Assembly: GCA_945873095.1 (NCBI GenBank)
Contig: CAMCBU010000019.1
Location: 1-38,809, forward strand
Length of the DNA stretch: 38,809 nucleotides
Reading direction: 5' to 3'
DNA from: Klebsiella pneumoniae
Lineage (GTDB): Bacteria; Pseudomonadota; Gammaproteobacteria; Steroidobacterales; Steroidobacteraceae
Shown: piece by piece, positions 16,312-23,955 of the stretch
Layout: every line of letters begins with the position of its first letter
How positions within the stretch are numbered: position 1 is the stretch's first letter
Notes under the pieces: generated by a model
Databases searched by the model: none
Told to the model about the DNA's origin: nothing
Seen by the model: the letters and a program-made list of their open reading frames with translations, nothing else
Position numbers and translations under genes: made by a program

Positions 16312-17270
16312 ATTCACGACCGACTCTCGCCGTGGTGATGGACCCCATCGCCGACATCAAATTCGGCAAGGATTCCACGCTCGCGATGCTGCTGGCGGCG
16401 CAAGCCGACGGCTTCGATCTGCACTACCTCGAAATGGGCGATCTGATGCTACGCGACGGCGTCGCACTCGGTCGTACTCGCCCGTTGACGGTTAGAGCGG
16501 ATCCGGTTCGTTGGTTCGAACTCGGCGATCCCGCAGTGCATCGCTTGGGCGATCTCGATGCGATCTTGATGCGCAAAGATCCGCCCTTCGATACCGAATA
16601 TATTTATTCGACCTACATCCTCGAGCGTGCGCAGGACCAAGGAGCGCTCGTCGTCAATGATCCGCGCGGCCTGCGCGATATGAACGAGAAGGTCTACACC
16701 GCTTGGTTCCCGCAATGCTGTGCGCCGACGCTCATCACGCGCGACATGTCGGATATGCACGCGTTTCTCACCGAACATGACAAGATCGTCTGCAAACCGC
16801 TGCACGGCATGGGCGGACGCTCGATCTTCGTACTTGAGCGCGGCGATAAGAACACGAACGTCGTTTTCGAGACGTTGACCGATTACGGCTCGAATTTCGC
16901 TATCGTGCAGCGCTACCTCCCGGAAATCGTCACCAGTGGCGATTCGCGCGTGTTGCTCGTCGACGGCACACCGATTCCCTTCGCGCTGGCGCGAATCCCA
17001 TCCTCGGCGGACAACCGCGGCAACCTCGCCGCTGGCGCCACCGGCATCGGTCGCGCACTGACGGAGCGAGACCGGTTTCTGACGAGTCAGATCGGACCCA
17101 AGTTGGCCGAGCGCGGTATGCTCTTCGTCGGTCTCGACGTGATCGGCGACTATGTCACCGAGATTAACGTCACGAGCCCGACAGGCATCCGCGAGCTCGA
17201 CCAACAGTTCGGTATCGATATCGCCGCCTTGCTCATCGCCGCGATCCGTCGTCGCCTCGAGCGTCGTTGA
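16308..17270 (+). CDS. gshB: Glutathione synthetase
   Basis: ATP-grasp ligase that adds glycine to gamma-glutamylcysteine to give glutathione. It has 320 residues (E. coli: 316). Family segments are VVMDPIADIKFGKDSTLAMLLAAQ at the N-terminus, LMRKDPPFDTEYIYSTYILE, the ATP-grasp lysine and glycine loop KPLHGMGGRSIF, and EINVTSPTGIRELD near the end. The start overlaps the rsmE stop (ATGA) and has AGGAG seven bases upstream, which fixes it. gshA is not in the window. The following gene starts within its stop codon. Confidence 0.97.
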   Translation: MNSRPTLAVVMDPIADIKFGKDSTLAMLLAAQADGFDLHYLEMGDLMLRDGVALGRTRPLTVRADPVRWFELGDPAVHRLGDLDAILMRKDPPFDTEYIYSTYILERAQDQGALVVNDPRGLRDMNEKVYTAWFPQCCAPTLITRDMSDMHAFLTEHDKIVCKPLHGMGGRSIFVLERGDKNTNVVFETLTDYGSNFAIVQRYLPEIVTSGDSRVLLVDGTPIPFALARIPSSADNRGNLAAGATGIGRALTERDRFLTSQIGPKLAERGMLFVGLDVIGDYVTEINVTSPTGIRELDQQFGIDIAALLIAAIRRRLERR

Positions 17271-17773
17271 AGTCGGATCGGCTGTTGCAAGCACATCGGC
17301 CACTCGGGCTTGCACTCGTTGCCGCGGCGCTGTTACACGCGATCGTTTTGAGTCTTGGTCAGCCCGAGTCCGATCAGTCGCTCGCGCCGCGAATGGCACT
17401 ACAGGCGCGTTGGTGGCCGTCGATCGAGCAGAGCGGGGCTGGATCGAGCAAGGGCGTTGACCCGGCGCAGCAGTACATCGAACGTTGGCGCGCTGAGATG
17501 GAGCGCTTCGCTACGCGCCACTTCCCCGTACGCGCAACAGACCGCGCCGCACCCGCGGCTCCCGTGCTCGAGGTGGTCGTGAGTCGCGATGGTGGTCTCG
17601 GCGAGCTGCGGATCCGGCGCAGTAGCGGCGACCGACGACTGGATCGCGCCGCGCTCGATCTGGTTCGCGAGGCTGCGCCCTTCGAGACTTTCCCGGCAGC
17701 ACTTGCCGTACGACAGCAGAGCCTGCGGTTCGCCTACGAGTGGCGTTTCGAGACTGGCGAGCGGAACCGCTGA
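17267..17773 (+). CDS. TonB-like energy transducer protein
   Basis: Short protein (168 residues) with one N-terminal membrane segment (about residues 12-31, GLALVAAALLHAIVLSLG) and a C-terminal TonB-type domain (about 95-165: PVLEVVVSRDGGLGELRIRRSSGDRRLDRAALDLVREAAPFETFP). It lacks the long proline-rich spacer of classical TonB. The start appears to be TTG at 17267, overlapping the gshB stop (TTGA). A small tonB-like gene between gshB and yqgE is also found in pseudomonads, so this is a conserved position rather than a local insertion. No TonB-dependent receptor or exbBD lies nearby, and its partner is unknown. Confidence 0.82.
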   Translation: MKSDRLLQAHRPLGLALVAAALLHAIVLSLGQPESDQSLAPRMALQARWWPSIEQSGAGSSKGVDPAQQYIERWRAEMERFATRHFPVRATDRAAPAAPVLEVVVSRDGGLGELRIRRSSGDRRLDRAALDLVREAAPFETFPAALAVRQQSLRFAYEWRFETGERNR

Positions 17774-17789
17774 GCCGCATACTTGGGCC

Positions 17790-18356
17790 ATGTCCGACGA
17801 TCGCAGTCTGGCCAATCATCTGCTCGTGGCGATGCCCTCGCTCGCCGATCCCGAGTTTGCGCAATCGGTCACCCTCGTGTGCGAGCACAGCGCCGAACGG
17901 GGCGCGCTCGGCATCGTCATCAACAAGCCCTTGGCGATGACGCTGGCCGAAGTCTTCGAACAAATGGATCTCGAAACTGCGGATACCGCTTTGGGCGCGC
18001 GGCCGGTTTTGCGCGGCGGGCCGGTCAACCGTGATCGTGGCTTCGTGGTGCACCGCGCCGAGGGCGAGTGGGATTCGTCCCATCAGATCGCCGAGGGCAT
18101 CCAGATCACCACCTCCAAAGATGTGCTGGCCGCGATGGCGCGCGGCGAAGGTCCTCGGGACGCCTTCGTGGCCTTGGGCTATGCCGGCTGGAGTGCCGGT
18201 CAGCTGGAACAGGAGATGAAGGACAACGCTTGGATCACCCTGCCGATCGACGAGCGCATCCTGTTCGAGATGCCGCTCGAGGATCGCTGGCATGCCGTGT
18301 GGCGACAACTCGGCGTCGATCCGGTTCACATGAGCCATGTCGCCGGCCACGCCTGA
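17790..18356 (+). CDS. yqgE: YqgE/AlgH family protein
   Basis: Conserved cytoplasmic protein of about 187 residues; here 188 from ATG 17790. Its biochemical role is not established, though the Pseudomonas member AlgH was first linked to alginate control. Family features are LANHLLVAMPSLADPEFAQSVTLVCEHSAERGALGIVINKP near the start, RPVLRGGPVNRDRGFVVH in the middle, and ALGYAGWSAGQLEQEMKDNAWIT. It overlaps ruvX by 20 bp, and the yqgE-ruvX pair is very widely conserved. A longer upstream reading would overlap the tonB-like gene and is not supported. Confidence 0.95.
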   Translation: MSDDRSLANHLLVAMPSLADPEFAQSVTLVCEHSAERGALGIVINKPLAMTLAEVFEQMDLETADTALGARPVLRGGPVNRDRGFVVHRAEGEWDSSHQIAEGIQITTSKDVLAAMARGEGPRDAFVALGYAGWSAGQLEQEMKDNAWITLPIDERILFEMPLEDRWHAVWRQLGVDPVHMSHVAGHA

Positions 18357-18777
18357 GATCGTCATCGGGCTCGACTTCGGGTTGCGACGAATCGGCCTCG
18401 CCATCGGTGATTCGCTGACCCGATCCGCTCGCCCTTTGTCAGCCCTGACGCTCACCGGTCGCGGCGGCCCGGACTCGACCGATTGGCAGCGTATGAGCGT
18501 GTTGATCAAACAGCACGCGCCAAACCGACTGGTCGTCGGCTGCCCGTATAATGTCGATGGTTCCGAGCAAGCCTTGACGGGTAAGGCTCGGCGGTTTGCG
18601 CAAGAGCTGGGCGAGCGCTACACACTGCCTGTCGAACTCGTGGACGAGCGCTACTCCTCGCTGGAGGCCGAGACGGCGTTACGCGAGCGTCGCCGAGACG
18701 GACAACGCGGTCGGGTCGATCGTGGCTCGATCGACAGCGCTGCGGCAGCCATCATCCTCGAGCGCTGGTTCAGTTGA
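18337..18777 (+). CDS. ruvX: Holliday junction resolvase-like protein RuvX/YqgF
   Basis: RNase H-fold nuclease implicated in pre-16S rRNA 5'-end processing; also called putative Holliday junction resolvase. It has 146 residues. The first catalytic Asp is in IGLDFGLRRIGLAIGD, the middle motif is LVVGCPYNVDGSEQ, and the C-terminal acidic motif is in VDRGSIDSAAAAIILERWF with VELVDERYSSLEAE before it. All three catalytic regions look intact. The start lies within the end of yqgE, and the gap to pyrB is 10 bp. Confidence 0.95.
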   Translation: MSPATPEIVIGLDFGLRRIGLAIGDSLTRSARPLSALTLTGRGGPDSTDWQRMSVLIKQHAPNRLVVGCPYNVDGSEQALTGKARRFAQELGERYTLPVELVDERYSSLEAETALRERRRDGQRGRVDRGSIDSAAAAIILERWFS

Positions 18778-18787
18778 GATCTGCCGT

Positions 18788-19756
18788 ATGTCTGAAATGA
18801 ATATGTTGACCTCGAACCCTTGGCGCAGCGACGGCAGCTTGCGCCACCTGCTGACACTAGAAGGTTTGTCACGGTCATTGCTCGAAAACTTGCTCGAGCG
18901 CTCAGCGCATTATGCGTCGCCCCTGTCAGAACCGGCGGCGCGTTCGAATGCGCTGCTCGGTAAGGCGGTCGCGTTGATGTTCGCCGAACCCTCGACGCGC
19001 ACGCGCGTATCCTTCGAACTCGCCGCTCGCCGGCTCGGCGCCGATGTCCTCAACATCGAGGTGCAACTGTCGTCGCGACTCAAAGGCGAAAGTGTGCTCG
19101 ACACCGTGGCGACGCTCGAATCCATGCATGTCGATGCCTTCGTGCTGCGCGATTCGGATGCCTCGATACCGGAAATGGTGGCCAAGCACGTTGCGCCGCA
19201 TGTCAGCGTGATCTCCGGTGGCGCCGGCAGTCTCTCGCATCCGACTCAAGGCTTACTTGATGCACTCACCGTCCAACAGCACCGTGATCGTATCGACGGT
19301 CTCACCATCGCCATCGTGGGGGATGTGAAGCATTCGCGCGTCGCGCGATCGGCTGCGCAGATTTTCACCGTGCTCGGCGCCGGCGAGGTGCGCCTCGTCG
19401 CACCCGCAGGCTTGATGCCCGAGGTCGCGGAATTCACCGGCTGCACGCGCTTCGAGAGCCTCGATCGCGGAATTTGCGACTGCGATGTCGTGATGATGCT
19501 GCGCATCCAGAAGGAGCGTATGACCGTCGCGGCCATTCCAGACGAGGCGCGTTATTTTCAGGAATGGGGTTTGACCCGCGAGCGCCTGCAACGCGCGAAG
19601 CCCGCCGCACTCGTCATGCATCCGCAACCGATGAACCGTGGCGTCGAGATCGCCTCCGACGTCGCGGATGGTCCGCAGTCGGTCATTCGTGATCAGGTGC
19701 GTAACGGCGTCGCCGTGCGCATGGCCGTACTCGAAACTTTGTTGGCAGGTCGATGA
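18788..19756 (+). CDS. pyrB: Aspartate carbamoyltransferase catalytic subunit
   Basis: Joins carbamoyl phosphate and aspartate to carbamoyl aspartate, the committed step of pyrimidine synthesis. It has 322 residues from ATG 18788. The carbamoyl-phosphate site is EPSTRTRVSFE, the mobile lysine loop SSRLKGES, and HPTQGLLDALT and GDVKHSRVARS follow. The aspartate loop reads MHPQPMNRGVEI, where many relatives have HPGP. In pseudomonads pyrB is preceded by pyrR-like sequence and followed by an inactive pyrC homologue that forms part of the enzyme. Here neither is present, and a PyrK-like gene follows with an ATGA overlap. No pyrimidine attenuator was recognised in the 10-bp upstream gap. Confidence 0.96.
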   Translation: MSEMNMLTSNPWRSDGSLRHLLTLEGLSRSLLENLLERSAHYASPLSEPAARSNALLGKAVALMFAEPSTRTRVSFELAARRLGADVLNIEVQLSSRLKGESVLDTVATLESMHVDAFVLRDSDASIPEMVAKHVAPHVSVISGGAGSLSHPTQGLLDALTVQQHRDRIDGLTIAIVGDVKHSRVARSAAQIFTVLGAGEVRLVAPAGLMPEVAEFTGCTRFESLDRGICDCDVVMMLRIQKERMTVAAIPDEARYFQEWGLTRERLQRAKPAALVMHPQPMNRGVEIASDVADGPQSVIRDQVRNGVAVRMAVLETLLAGR

Positions 19757-20631
19757 TGAGCACCCACCCCGCACACCGCGGCACGATCGCCCTCGAAGAG
19801 GGCGTCGTCCTCTCCCAGCAGACTTTTCCGGGTGAGCAGTTCGTCATCCGTCTCGAAGCGAAAAAATGCGCAAGCCGCGCCGAACCGGGCAGCTTCGCGC
19901 ATCTGCAAGTCGATGACGACATTCCGATGCGCCGACCGCTATCGATCATGCGCGTCGATCGCGAGGCGGGTTGGATCGAGATCCTCTACAAAATCGTGGG
20001 CCCCGGCTTGGCTGCCTTGTCACGTCGACGCGCGGGCGATCGCTTGTCGGTGCTCGGCCCCATCGGTAAACCCTTCGAGCTGCATCCAGCGCGCAGCAAA
20101 CCGTTGCTCATCGGTGGTGGGGTGGGGATCCCGCCGATGGTGTTTCTGGCCGAGTGCATGCCGCAGGGTTGGCAGCCGCTCGTACTCATGGGTTCGGAGA
20201 TTCCCTTCCCGTTTGCGACGCGTCCATCGACCATTCTGGTGCCGGGAATACCCGAAGGCGTCATCGCCACGATGCCGTCCCTCGATGCCAAAGGGGTCGC
20301 TGCGCGGCTCGCCTCACGCAGCGGCTTCCCCGGCTGCTTCGACGGCTTCGTGACGGAGCTCGCGAGTGCTTGGCTCGCCACCTTGAGTCCGGCAACGCTG
20401 GCCGAGATCGAAATCTTTGCCTGCGGCCCGACGCCGATGCTCGAGGCGGTGACGCGTGTTGCCAAACGCTTCGACTTACCCTGCCAAGTGTCGCTCGAGG
20501 AGTTCATGGCTTGCGCCGTCGGCGGCTGCGCGGGCTGCACGGTCAAGGTCAATACGCCCACCGGGCCCGCCATGAAACGTGTCTGCGTCGATGGTCCGGT
20601 ATTCGATGGCTACAGTGTCTTCGACGTCTGA
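19753..20631 (+). CDS. PyrK-like iron-sulfur flavoprotein (DHODH electron transfer subunit type)
   Basis: Ferredoxin-NADP reductase-fold protein, 292 residues. An FAD-binding beta-barrel has the RRPLSI motif (RPxS type), followed by a nucleotide domain with LIGGGVGIPPMVFLAE. The C-terminal [2Fe-2S] motif is C-x4-C-x2-C-x15-C (CAVGGCAGC then RVC), the arrangement of PyrK, which passes electrons from PyrD class 1B to NAD+. The start overlaps the pyrB stop (ATGA), which argues for a role in pyrimidine synthesis. No pyrD is in the window, and gammaproteobacteria usually have a quinone-linked class 2 enzyme that needs no PyrK. Other electron-transfer roles are possible. Confidence 0.82.
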   Translation: MMSTHPAHRGTIALEEGVVLSQQTFPGEQFVIRLEAKKCASRAEPGSFAHLQVDDDIPMRRPLSIMRVDREAGWIEILYKIVGPGLAALSRRRAGDRLSVLGPIGKPFELHPARSKPLLIGGGVGIPPMVFLAECMPQGWQPLVLMGSEIPFPFATRPSTILVPGIPEGVIATMPSLDAKGVAARLASRSGFPGCFDGFVTELASAWLATLSPATLAEIEIFACGPTPMLEAVTRVAKRFDLPCQVSLEEFMACAVGGCAGCTVKVNTPTGPAMKRVCVDGPVFDGYSVFDV

Positions 20632-21325
20632 TCCCGCACGCCGCTTGGCTGCGATCCGCAGCCAGATTGCCGCAGCCGCCACCCGCGCCGAGCGTGCGAT
20701 CGAATCGATCACGCTGGTGGCTGTCAGCAAAACTCAACCGGCCGCTGCCATCGCGGCTCTGGCAGATCTCGGGCAACGCGACTTCGGCGAAAACTATCTG
20801 CAAGAAGCCATCGGCAAGATCCACGCGCTGGCGGGTCGGTCACCGCAGTTGGTGTGGCACTTCATCGGTCAATTGCAATCGAACAAGACGCGCCCCGTCG
20901 CGGAGCATTTCCACTGGGTGCACACCGTCGATCGACTGAAGATCGCCGAGCGTTTATCGCAACAAAGATCTCCGCACGGACCGCCGCTGCAGGTCTGTCT
21001 CCAAGTGAAGCTCGGCGACGAGACGACCAAAGCGGGTCTCACCCCTGCCGAGTTACCCGCAGTCCTGCGAGCCGTCGCGGCATTGCCGCGACTGCAGTTA
21101 CGCGGGTTGATGGCGCTGCCCCCGGCGGAAACCGACGAGCGCGCGCAGCGGCGCTGGTTCGCCGAGTTACGTCAACTTCTGATGACACACCAGCCGGAGT
21201 TTCCGGGACTCGACACACTGTCGATGGGCATGAGCGCCGATCTCACCGCCGCGATCCTCGAGGGATCGACGGTGATCCGAGTGGGCACCGCCCTCTTCGG
21301 TGAGCGTCTACAATCCCCGGCATGA
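20606..21325 (+). CDS. yggS: YggS family PLP homeostasis protein
   Basis: Single-domain PLP-binding TIM barrel (PLPBP/PROSC family) that keeps free PLP in balance; no catalytic activity is known. It has 239 residues from ATG 20606, which overlaps the pyrK-like gene by 26 bp; a GTG at 20612 is an alternative. The PLP lysine is in ITLVAVSKTQPAAAI, the family blocks are FGENYLQEAIGKI and WHFIGQLQSNKTRPV, and the phosphate-binding end is LSMGMSADLTAAILEGSTVIRVGTALFG. It is coupled to proC by an ATGA overlap. The yggS-proC-yggT order is conserved in gammaproteobacteria. Confidence 0.95.
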   Translation: MATVSSTSDPARRLAAIRSQIAAAATRAERAIESITLVAVSKTQPAAAIAALADLGQRDFGENYLQEAIGKIHALAGRSPQLVWHFIGQLQSNKTRPVAEHFHWVHTVDRLKIAERLSQQRSPHGPPLQVCLQVKLGDETTKAGLTPAELPAVLRAVAALPRLQLRGLMALPPAETDERAQRRWFAELRQLLMTHQPEFPGLDTLSMGMSADLTAAILEGSTVIRVGTALFGERLQSPA

Positions 21326-22143
21326 AAACGGGTTTCGTCGGTGGTGGGCATATGGGCCGCGCGCTGATCGCCGCCTTGCGACGCAGCGGTGTGGCTGCGC
21401 ACAGCCTCGTCGTCGCCGAACCGAACGCCGACTTGCGCACCGCGCTGGCGACGGACTTCGGGATCCATGCGACGAGCGACGCCAAAGAATTCGTGGGCGA
21501 AATCGACTCTCTGGTGCTCGCGGTCAAACCCCAAGATATGGCGACCGTCCTCGCGCCACTGCGAGCCCACTTGGAGCGATCGCAACCCCTCGTGATCTCG
21601 ATCGCCGCCGGGCTCTCGACCACGCAATTGCAACACTGGTGCGGTCCTGGGGCGCGGATCGTCCGGGCGATGCCGAACCGGCCCGCTGCGCTCGGTGCGG
21701 GCGCTACCGGGCTCTACGCGGATCCGTCGGTCGGTCCCGCCGATCGAGAGCGAGCCGAGCGTGTGCTCGCGCCGGCTGGCATCACCGTCTGGGTCGATGA
21801 CGAACGACTGATGGATGTCGTGACGGCCCTCTCCGGTAGCGGTCCTGCGTATTTTTTCCGACTGGCAGAAGCATTGGCCGACGCCGCCGTCCGGCACGGG
21901 TTGGATCGGGACGCCGCCTTCCGGCTCGCCGCGTCGACGTTGCACGGCGCCGGCTTGATGGCAGCCACCAACGAATCTTTGTCGAACCTGCGCGGCTCGG
22001 TGACCTCGAAAGGTGGAACGACCGCTGCTGCCCTCGATGCCCTCACCCAAGCCAAGCTCGAACACATCGTCGAGCAAGCGGTCGCTGCGGCGATCGAGCG
22101 CGGCCGAGCGCTCTCTCGGCAATCAGACAACACCGGAGGCTGA
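21322..22143 (+). CDS. proC: Pyrroline-5-carboxylate reductase
   Basis: Reduces pyrroline-5-carboxylate to proline with NAD(P)H, the last step of proline synthesis. It has 273 residues (E. coli: 269). The N-terminal Rossmann motif is GFVGGGHMGRALIAAL, followed by VLAVKPQDM and RAMPNRPAALGAGATGLY. The C-terminal signature VTALSGSGPAYFFRLAEALADAAVRHGL and the final LRGSVTSKGGTTAAAL are typical. The start overlaps the yggS stop by 4 bp. A good Shine-Dalgarno for the next gene (GGAGG) lies at its own 3' end. Confidence 0.96.
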   Translation: MKTGFVGGGHMGRALIAALRRSGVAAHSLVVAEPNADLRTALATDFGIHATSDAKEFVGEIDSLVLAVKPQDMATVLAPLRAHLERSQPLVISIAAGLSTTQLQHWCGPGARIVRAMPNRPAALGAGATGLYADPSVGPADRERAERVLAPAGITVWVDDERLMDVVTALSGSGPAYFFRLAEALADAAVRHGLDRDAAFRLAASTLHGAGLMAATNESLSNLRGSVTSKGGTTAAALDALTQAKLEHIVEQAVAAAIERGRALSRQSDNTGG

Positions 22144-22146
22144 CCG

Positions 22147-22680
22147 ATGCAGCAGGCCATTCTGTTCGTAGCTGACACCCTCTTGTCGCTATTGTTGTAT
22201 CTGTTTTTGATTCGCCTGCTGCTGCAGTGGGTTCGCGCCGACTTTCGCAATCCCATCGCCCAGTCGATACTCAAGCTCACCAACTGGCTGGTTTTGCCGT
22301 TACGGCGTGCATTACCCGCCTTCGGTCGGATCGATACCGCCTCGATCGTCGCGGTCTTCGCCGCTGCACTCGTTCAAACAGCCGCCGTCACGCTCATCCT
22401 GGTGGGTGCACTGCCAGGCGCCCTCGACTGGTTGCAGTCCGCTCTACTGGTGTCGATACGTGATGCCTTGTGGCTGTATTTTTGGGCGATCTTCATATAC
22501 GCACTTGCCTCGATGATCTCCCCGGGTGTGCGTTCGCCGTTCCAATCCTTGCTGGAATCGCTGTGCGAGCCGGTTTTAGAACGAATCCGTCGCGCGGTAC
22601 CGGCGATCGGCGGTCTGGACCTGTCGCCGATGTGGGCAGGAATCATCATCCAAGTGCTGCTGATCTTGCTGCGTGGTTGA
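22147..22680 (+). CDS. yggT: YggT family membrane protein
   Basis: Inner-membrane protein of 177 residues made of two related halves of the YGGT domain. Hydrophobic segments are at about residues 5-27, 63-90 and 100-118, with a last one at about 160-176. The repeated motif is RLLLQWVRADFRNPIAQSILKLTNWLVLPLRRALP in the first half, matched by SPFQSLLESLCEPVLERIRRAVP in the second. Some family members are linked to osmotic shock or to membrane protein placement, but the function here is unknown. GGAGG stands nine bases before the ATG. It closes the plus-strand run that began at bioA. Confidence 0.93.
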   Translation: MQQAILFVADTLLSLLLYLFLIRLLLQWVRADFRNPIAQSILKLTNWLVLPLRRALPAFGRIDTASIVAVFAAALVQTAAVTLILVGALPGALDWLQSALLVSIRDALWLYFWAIFIYALASMISPGVRSPFQSLLESLCEPVLERIRRAVPAIGGLDLSPMWAGIIIQVLLILLRG

Positions 22681-22681
22681 G

Positions 22682-22703
22682 AAAAACCCCGTTTTTTACG
22701 GGG
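22682..22703 (-). terminator. Intrinsic terminator reading on the minus strand
   Basis: Stem CCCCGT / ACGGGG (22687-22692 with 22698-22703) with a T5 loop. On the minus strand it is followed by five U, as an intrinsic terminator needs. On the plus strand no U-run follows, so it would not stop yggT transcripts well. It appears to block antisense transcription coming from the HU/CpxP side into yggT. Confidence 0.55.
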
Positions 22704-22720
22704 AGAAACGTCGAAAAGTG

Positions 22721-22749
22721 TTTGCGCGGAAAGATCCATGTGCTATGTT
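22721..22749 (+). promoter_or_regulatory. Candidate promoter for the HU-family gene
   Basis: TTTGCG (22721-22726), a 17-bp spacer and TATGTT (22744-22749), preceded by TG one base upstream (extended -10 form). The -35 is poor. It would give a leader of about 55 nt for the HU-family gene. A TATAAT closer to the gene (22788-22793) is too near the Shine-Dalgarno to be used. Confidence 0.25.
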
Positions 22750-22762
22750 TCCGCCCGAATCG

Positions 22763-22782
22763 AAACGCGCGCAAACGCGCGC
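22763..22782 (+). repeat. 10-bp perfect tandem repeat upstream of the HU-family gene
   Basis: AAACGCGCGC occurs twice head to tail, ending 28 bp before the HU-family start codon and just before its Shine-Dalgarno region. One helical turn separates the copies, so a dimeric regulator could contact both on the same face. This is a suggestion only; slippage in a CG-rich tract would also explain it. Confidence 0.7.
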
Positions 22783-22810
22783 CACACTATAATTTCAGGA
22801 GAATTCCACG

Positions 22811-23122
22811 ATGGCGAAAAAGGGTGGTCCGCCGACCAAGTCCGAAATCCTCAATCAGATTGCGAAGGACACCGAGTTGTCGCGCAAGAATGTTTCTGCC
22901 GTTTTCGATTCGCTGAACGGCATCATCAAGAAGAGTCTGCGTGCCAACGGCCTGTTCACCCTGCCGGGTCTGGCCAAGCTCAAGGTCGTCAAGAAGCCAG
23001 CCACGAAGGCTCGCGAAGGCGTCAACCCGTTCACGGGCGAAAAGATGATGTTCAAGGCAAAGCCGGCCTCAAAGAAGGTTCGTGCCATGCCGTTGAAGAA
23101 CCTCAAGAACATGGTCAACTGA
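22811..23122 (+). CDS. HU/IHF-family DNA-binding protein
   Basis: Small basic nucleoid protein of 103 residues, likely dimeric, binding and bending DNA with little sequence preference. The N-terminal helices read PTKSEILNQIAKDTELSRKNVSAVFDSLNGIIKKSL. The beta-arm carries the conserved NPxTG element in GVNPFTGEKMMFKAKPASKKVRAMPLKNLKN. It is about 13 residues longer than classical HU, with a lysine-rich lead (MAKKGGPP) and a longer arm. This long form is common in Xanthomonadales-like genomes (from memory). A strong Shine-Dalgarno (AGGAG) lies eight bases before the ATG, and a strong terminator follows, so it is a single-gene unit and probably highly expressed. Confidence 0.93.
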   Translation: MAKKGGPPTKSEILNQIAKDTELSRKNVSAVFDSLNGIIKKSLRANGLFTLPGLAKLKVVKKPATKAREGVNPFTGEKMMFKAKPASKKVRAMPLKNLKNMVN

Positions 23123-23141
23123 TCAGTTCGTCAAGTTCAAG

Positions 23142-23176
23142 AAAAAAGCCCGGGTTTTTAGCCCGGGCTTTTTTTT
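23142..23176. terminator. Strong bidirectional intrinsic terminator
   Basis: The left arm AAAAAAGCCCGGG and right arm CCCGGGCTTTTTT form a 13-bp stem with a 7-nt loop. Eight T follow on the plus strand and six on the minus strand. It lies between the convergent HU-family gene (ends 23122) and the LTXXQ-family gene (ends 23204) and should terminate both. Confidence 0.95.
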
Positions 23177-23203
23177 GGCTGCGTGACGCAGAAGCATCCA
23201 CAC

Positions 23204-23866
23204 TCAGTCCTGCTTACGCTCGATCCAGATCGACGGACGCTCACCACCCTCGACACGACGCTCGATCCTGATCTCGCGCGCCTTCTCCATGCGCTCACGC
23301 GTGACTTGCCGACGCTCGCGCATCGTCTGCTGGCGCTCGAGCATCTTCTTTTGCTGCTCAGACGTCAGCACACCCCAGACTTTGCTACGCAGCTCCGCTG
23401 CTTGCGTGACCATCTTGGCCGACAGCTCGCCCACGCGCTTGGCGGTCTCGGCGACTTTGCTCGAATACTTGGTATCGCCAGGATGGGTCTCGCGCAAGGC
23501 GCGCCGCACCTGCTTCAACTCCTCTCGCAGCTTGCGCAGCTCTGGCTGATAGGTCGCGCGGTGCTCGGTGATCTTGCCGCGCTGCTGCGGGGTCAGATCG
23601 AGCTCGTTCACGAGGCTATCCCAATTTCGCATTGCCGTGCGAGCACCGCCTTCGGCGGGCATCCCACGATGCATGCGGAACGCCTCGATCGGATCTTGAT
23701 CGACGCCACGAATGACGATGCGACGAATTTCCTTGGGCGGCGGCAAGCCTTCGATCGCCAACGGCGCACTGGGTGGCGGCGGCGGCGGGGCAGCCTCGTC
23801 AGCCATGAGCGAACCACTCGCGGCAAGGGCGGCAATCATCAGTGACACTTTTCGGGACTGCATCAT
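23204..23866 (-). CDS. Periplasmic LTXXQ-family protein (CpxP/Spy-like)
   Basis: Probable periplasmic chaperone or stress sensor. The protein has 220 residues from ATG 23866, which has AGGAG just upstream. The signal peptide spans about residues 1-23 (VSLMIAALAASGSLMADEA). A run of six prolines follows, then a helical domain with LDLTPQQRGKITEHRATYQPELRKLREELKQVRRAL and a second VLTSEQQKKMLERQQ, the two LTxxQ motifs of CpxP/Spy. It ends in a long Arg/Glu-rich helix unlike the short tail of E. coli Spy. It is divergent from cpxR-cpxA, as cpxP is in E. coli, which supports a role as feedback inhibitor or effector of that system. Confidence 0.85.
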   Translation of the reverse strand: MMQSRKVSLMIAALAASGSLMADEAAPPPPPPSAPLAIEGLPPPKEIRRIVIRGVDQDPIEAFRMHRGMPAEGGARTAMRNWDSLVNELDLTPQQRGKITEHRATYQPELRKLREELKQVRRALRETHPGDTKYSSKVAETAKRVGELSAKMVTQAAELRSKVWGVLTSEQQKKMLERQQTMRERRQVTRERMEKAREIRIERRVEGGERPSIWIERKQD

Positions 23867-23955
23867 GAACTCCTGTGCGCTTTCGAATCGAGGGATATCC
23901 TCGCCGATTTCGACCGTCTTGGTCTGGTATCGTCCGCCAAGAGAGAGCAAAGGTG

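Noticed and set aside
22788-22793. Perfect TATAAT as the main HU-family promoter -10
   Set aside because: A start about seven bases downstream would remove the AGGAG Shine-Dalgarno from the mRNA, and no -35 fits at 16-18 bp.
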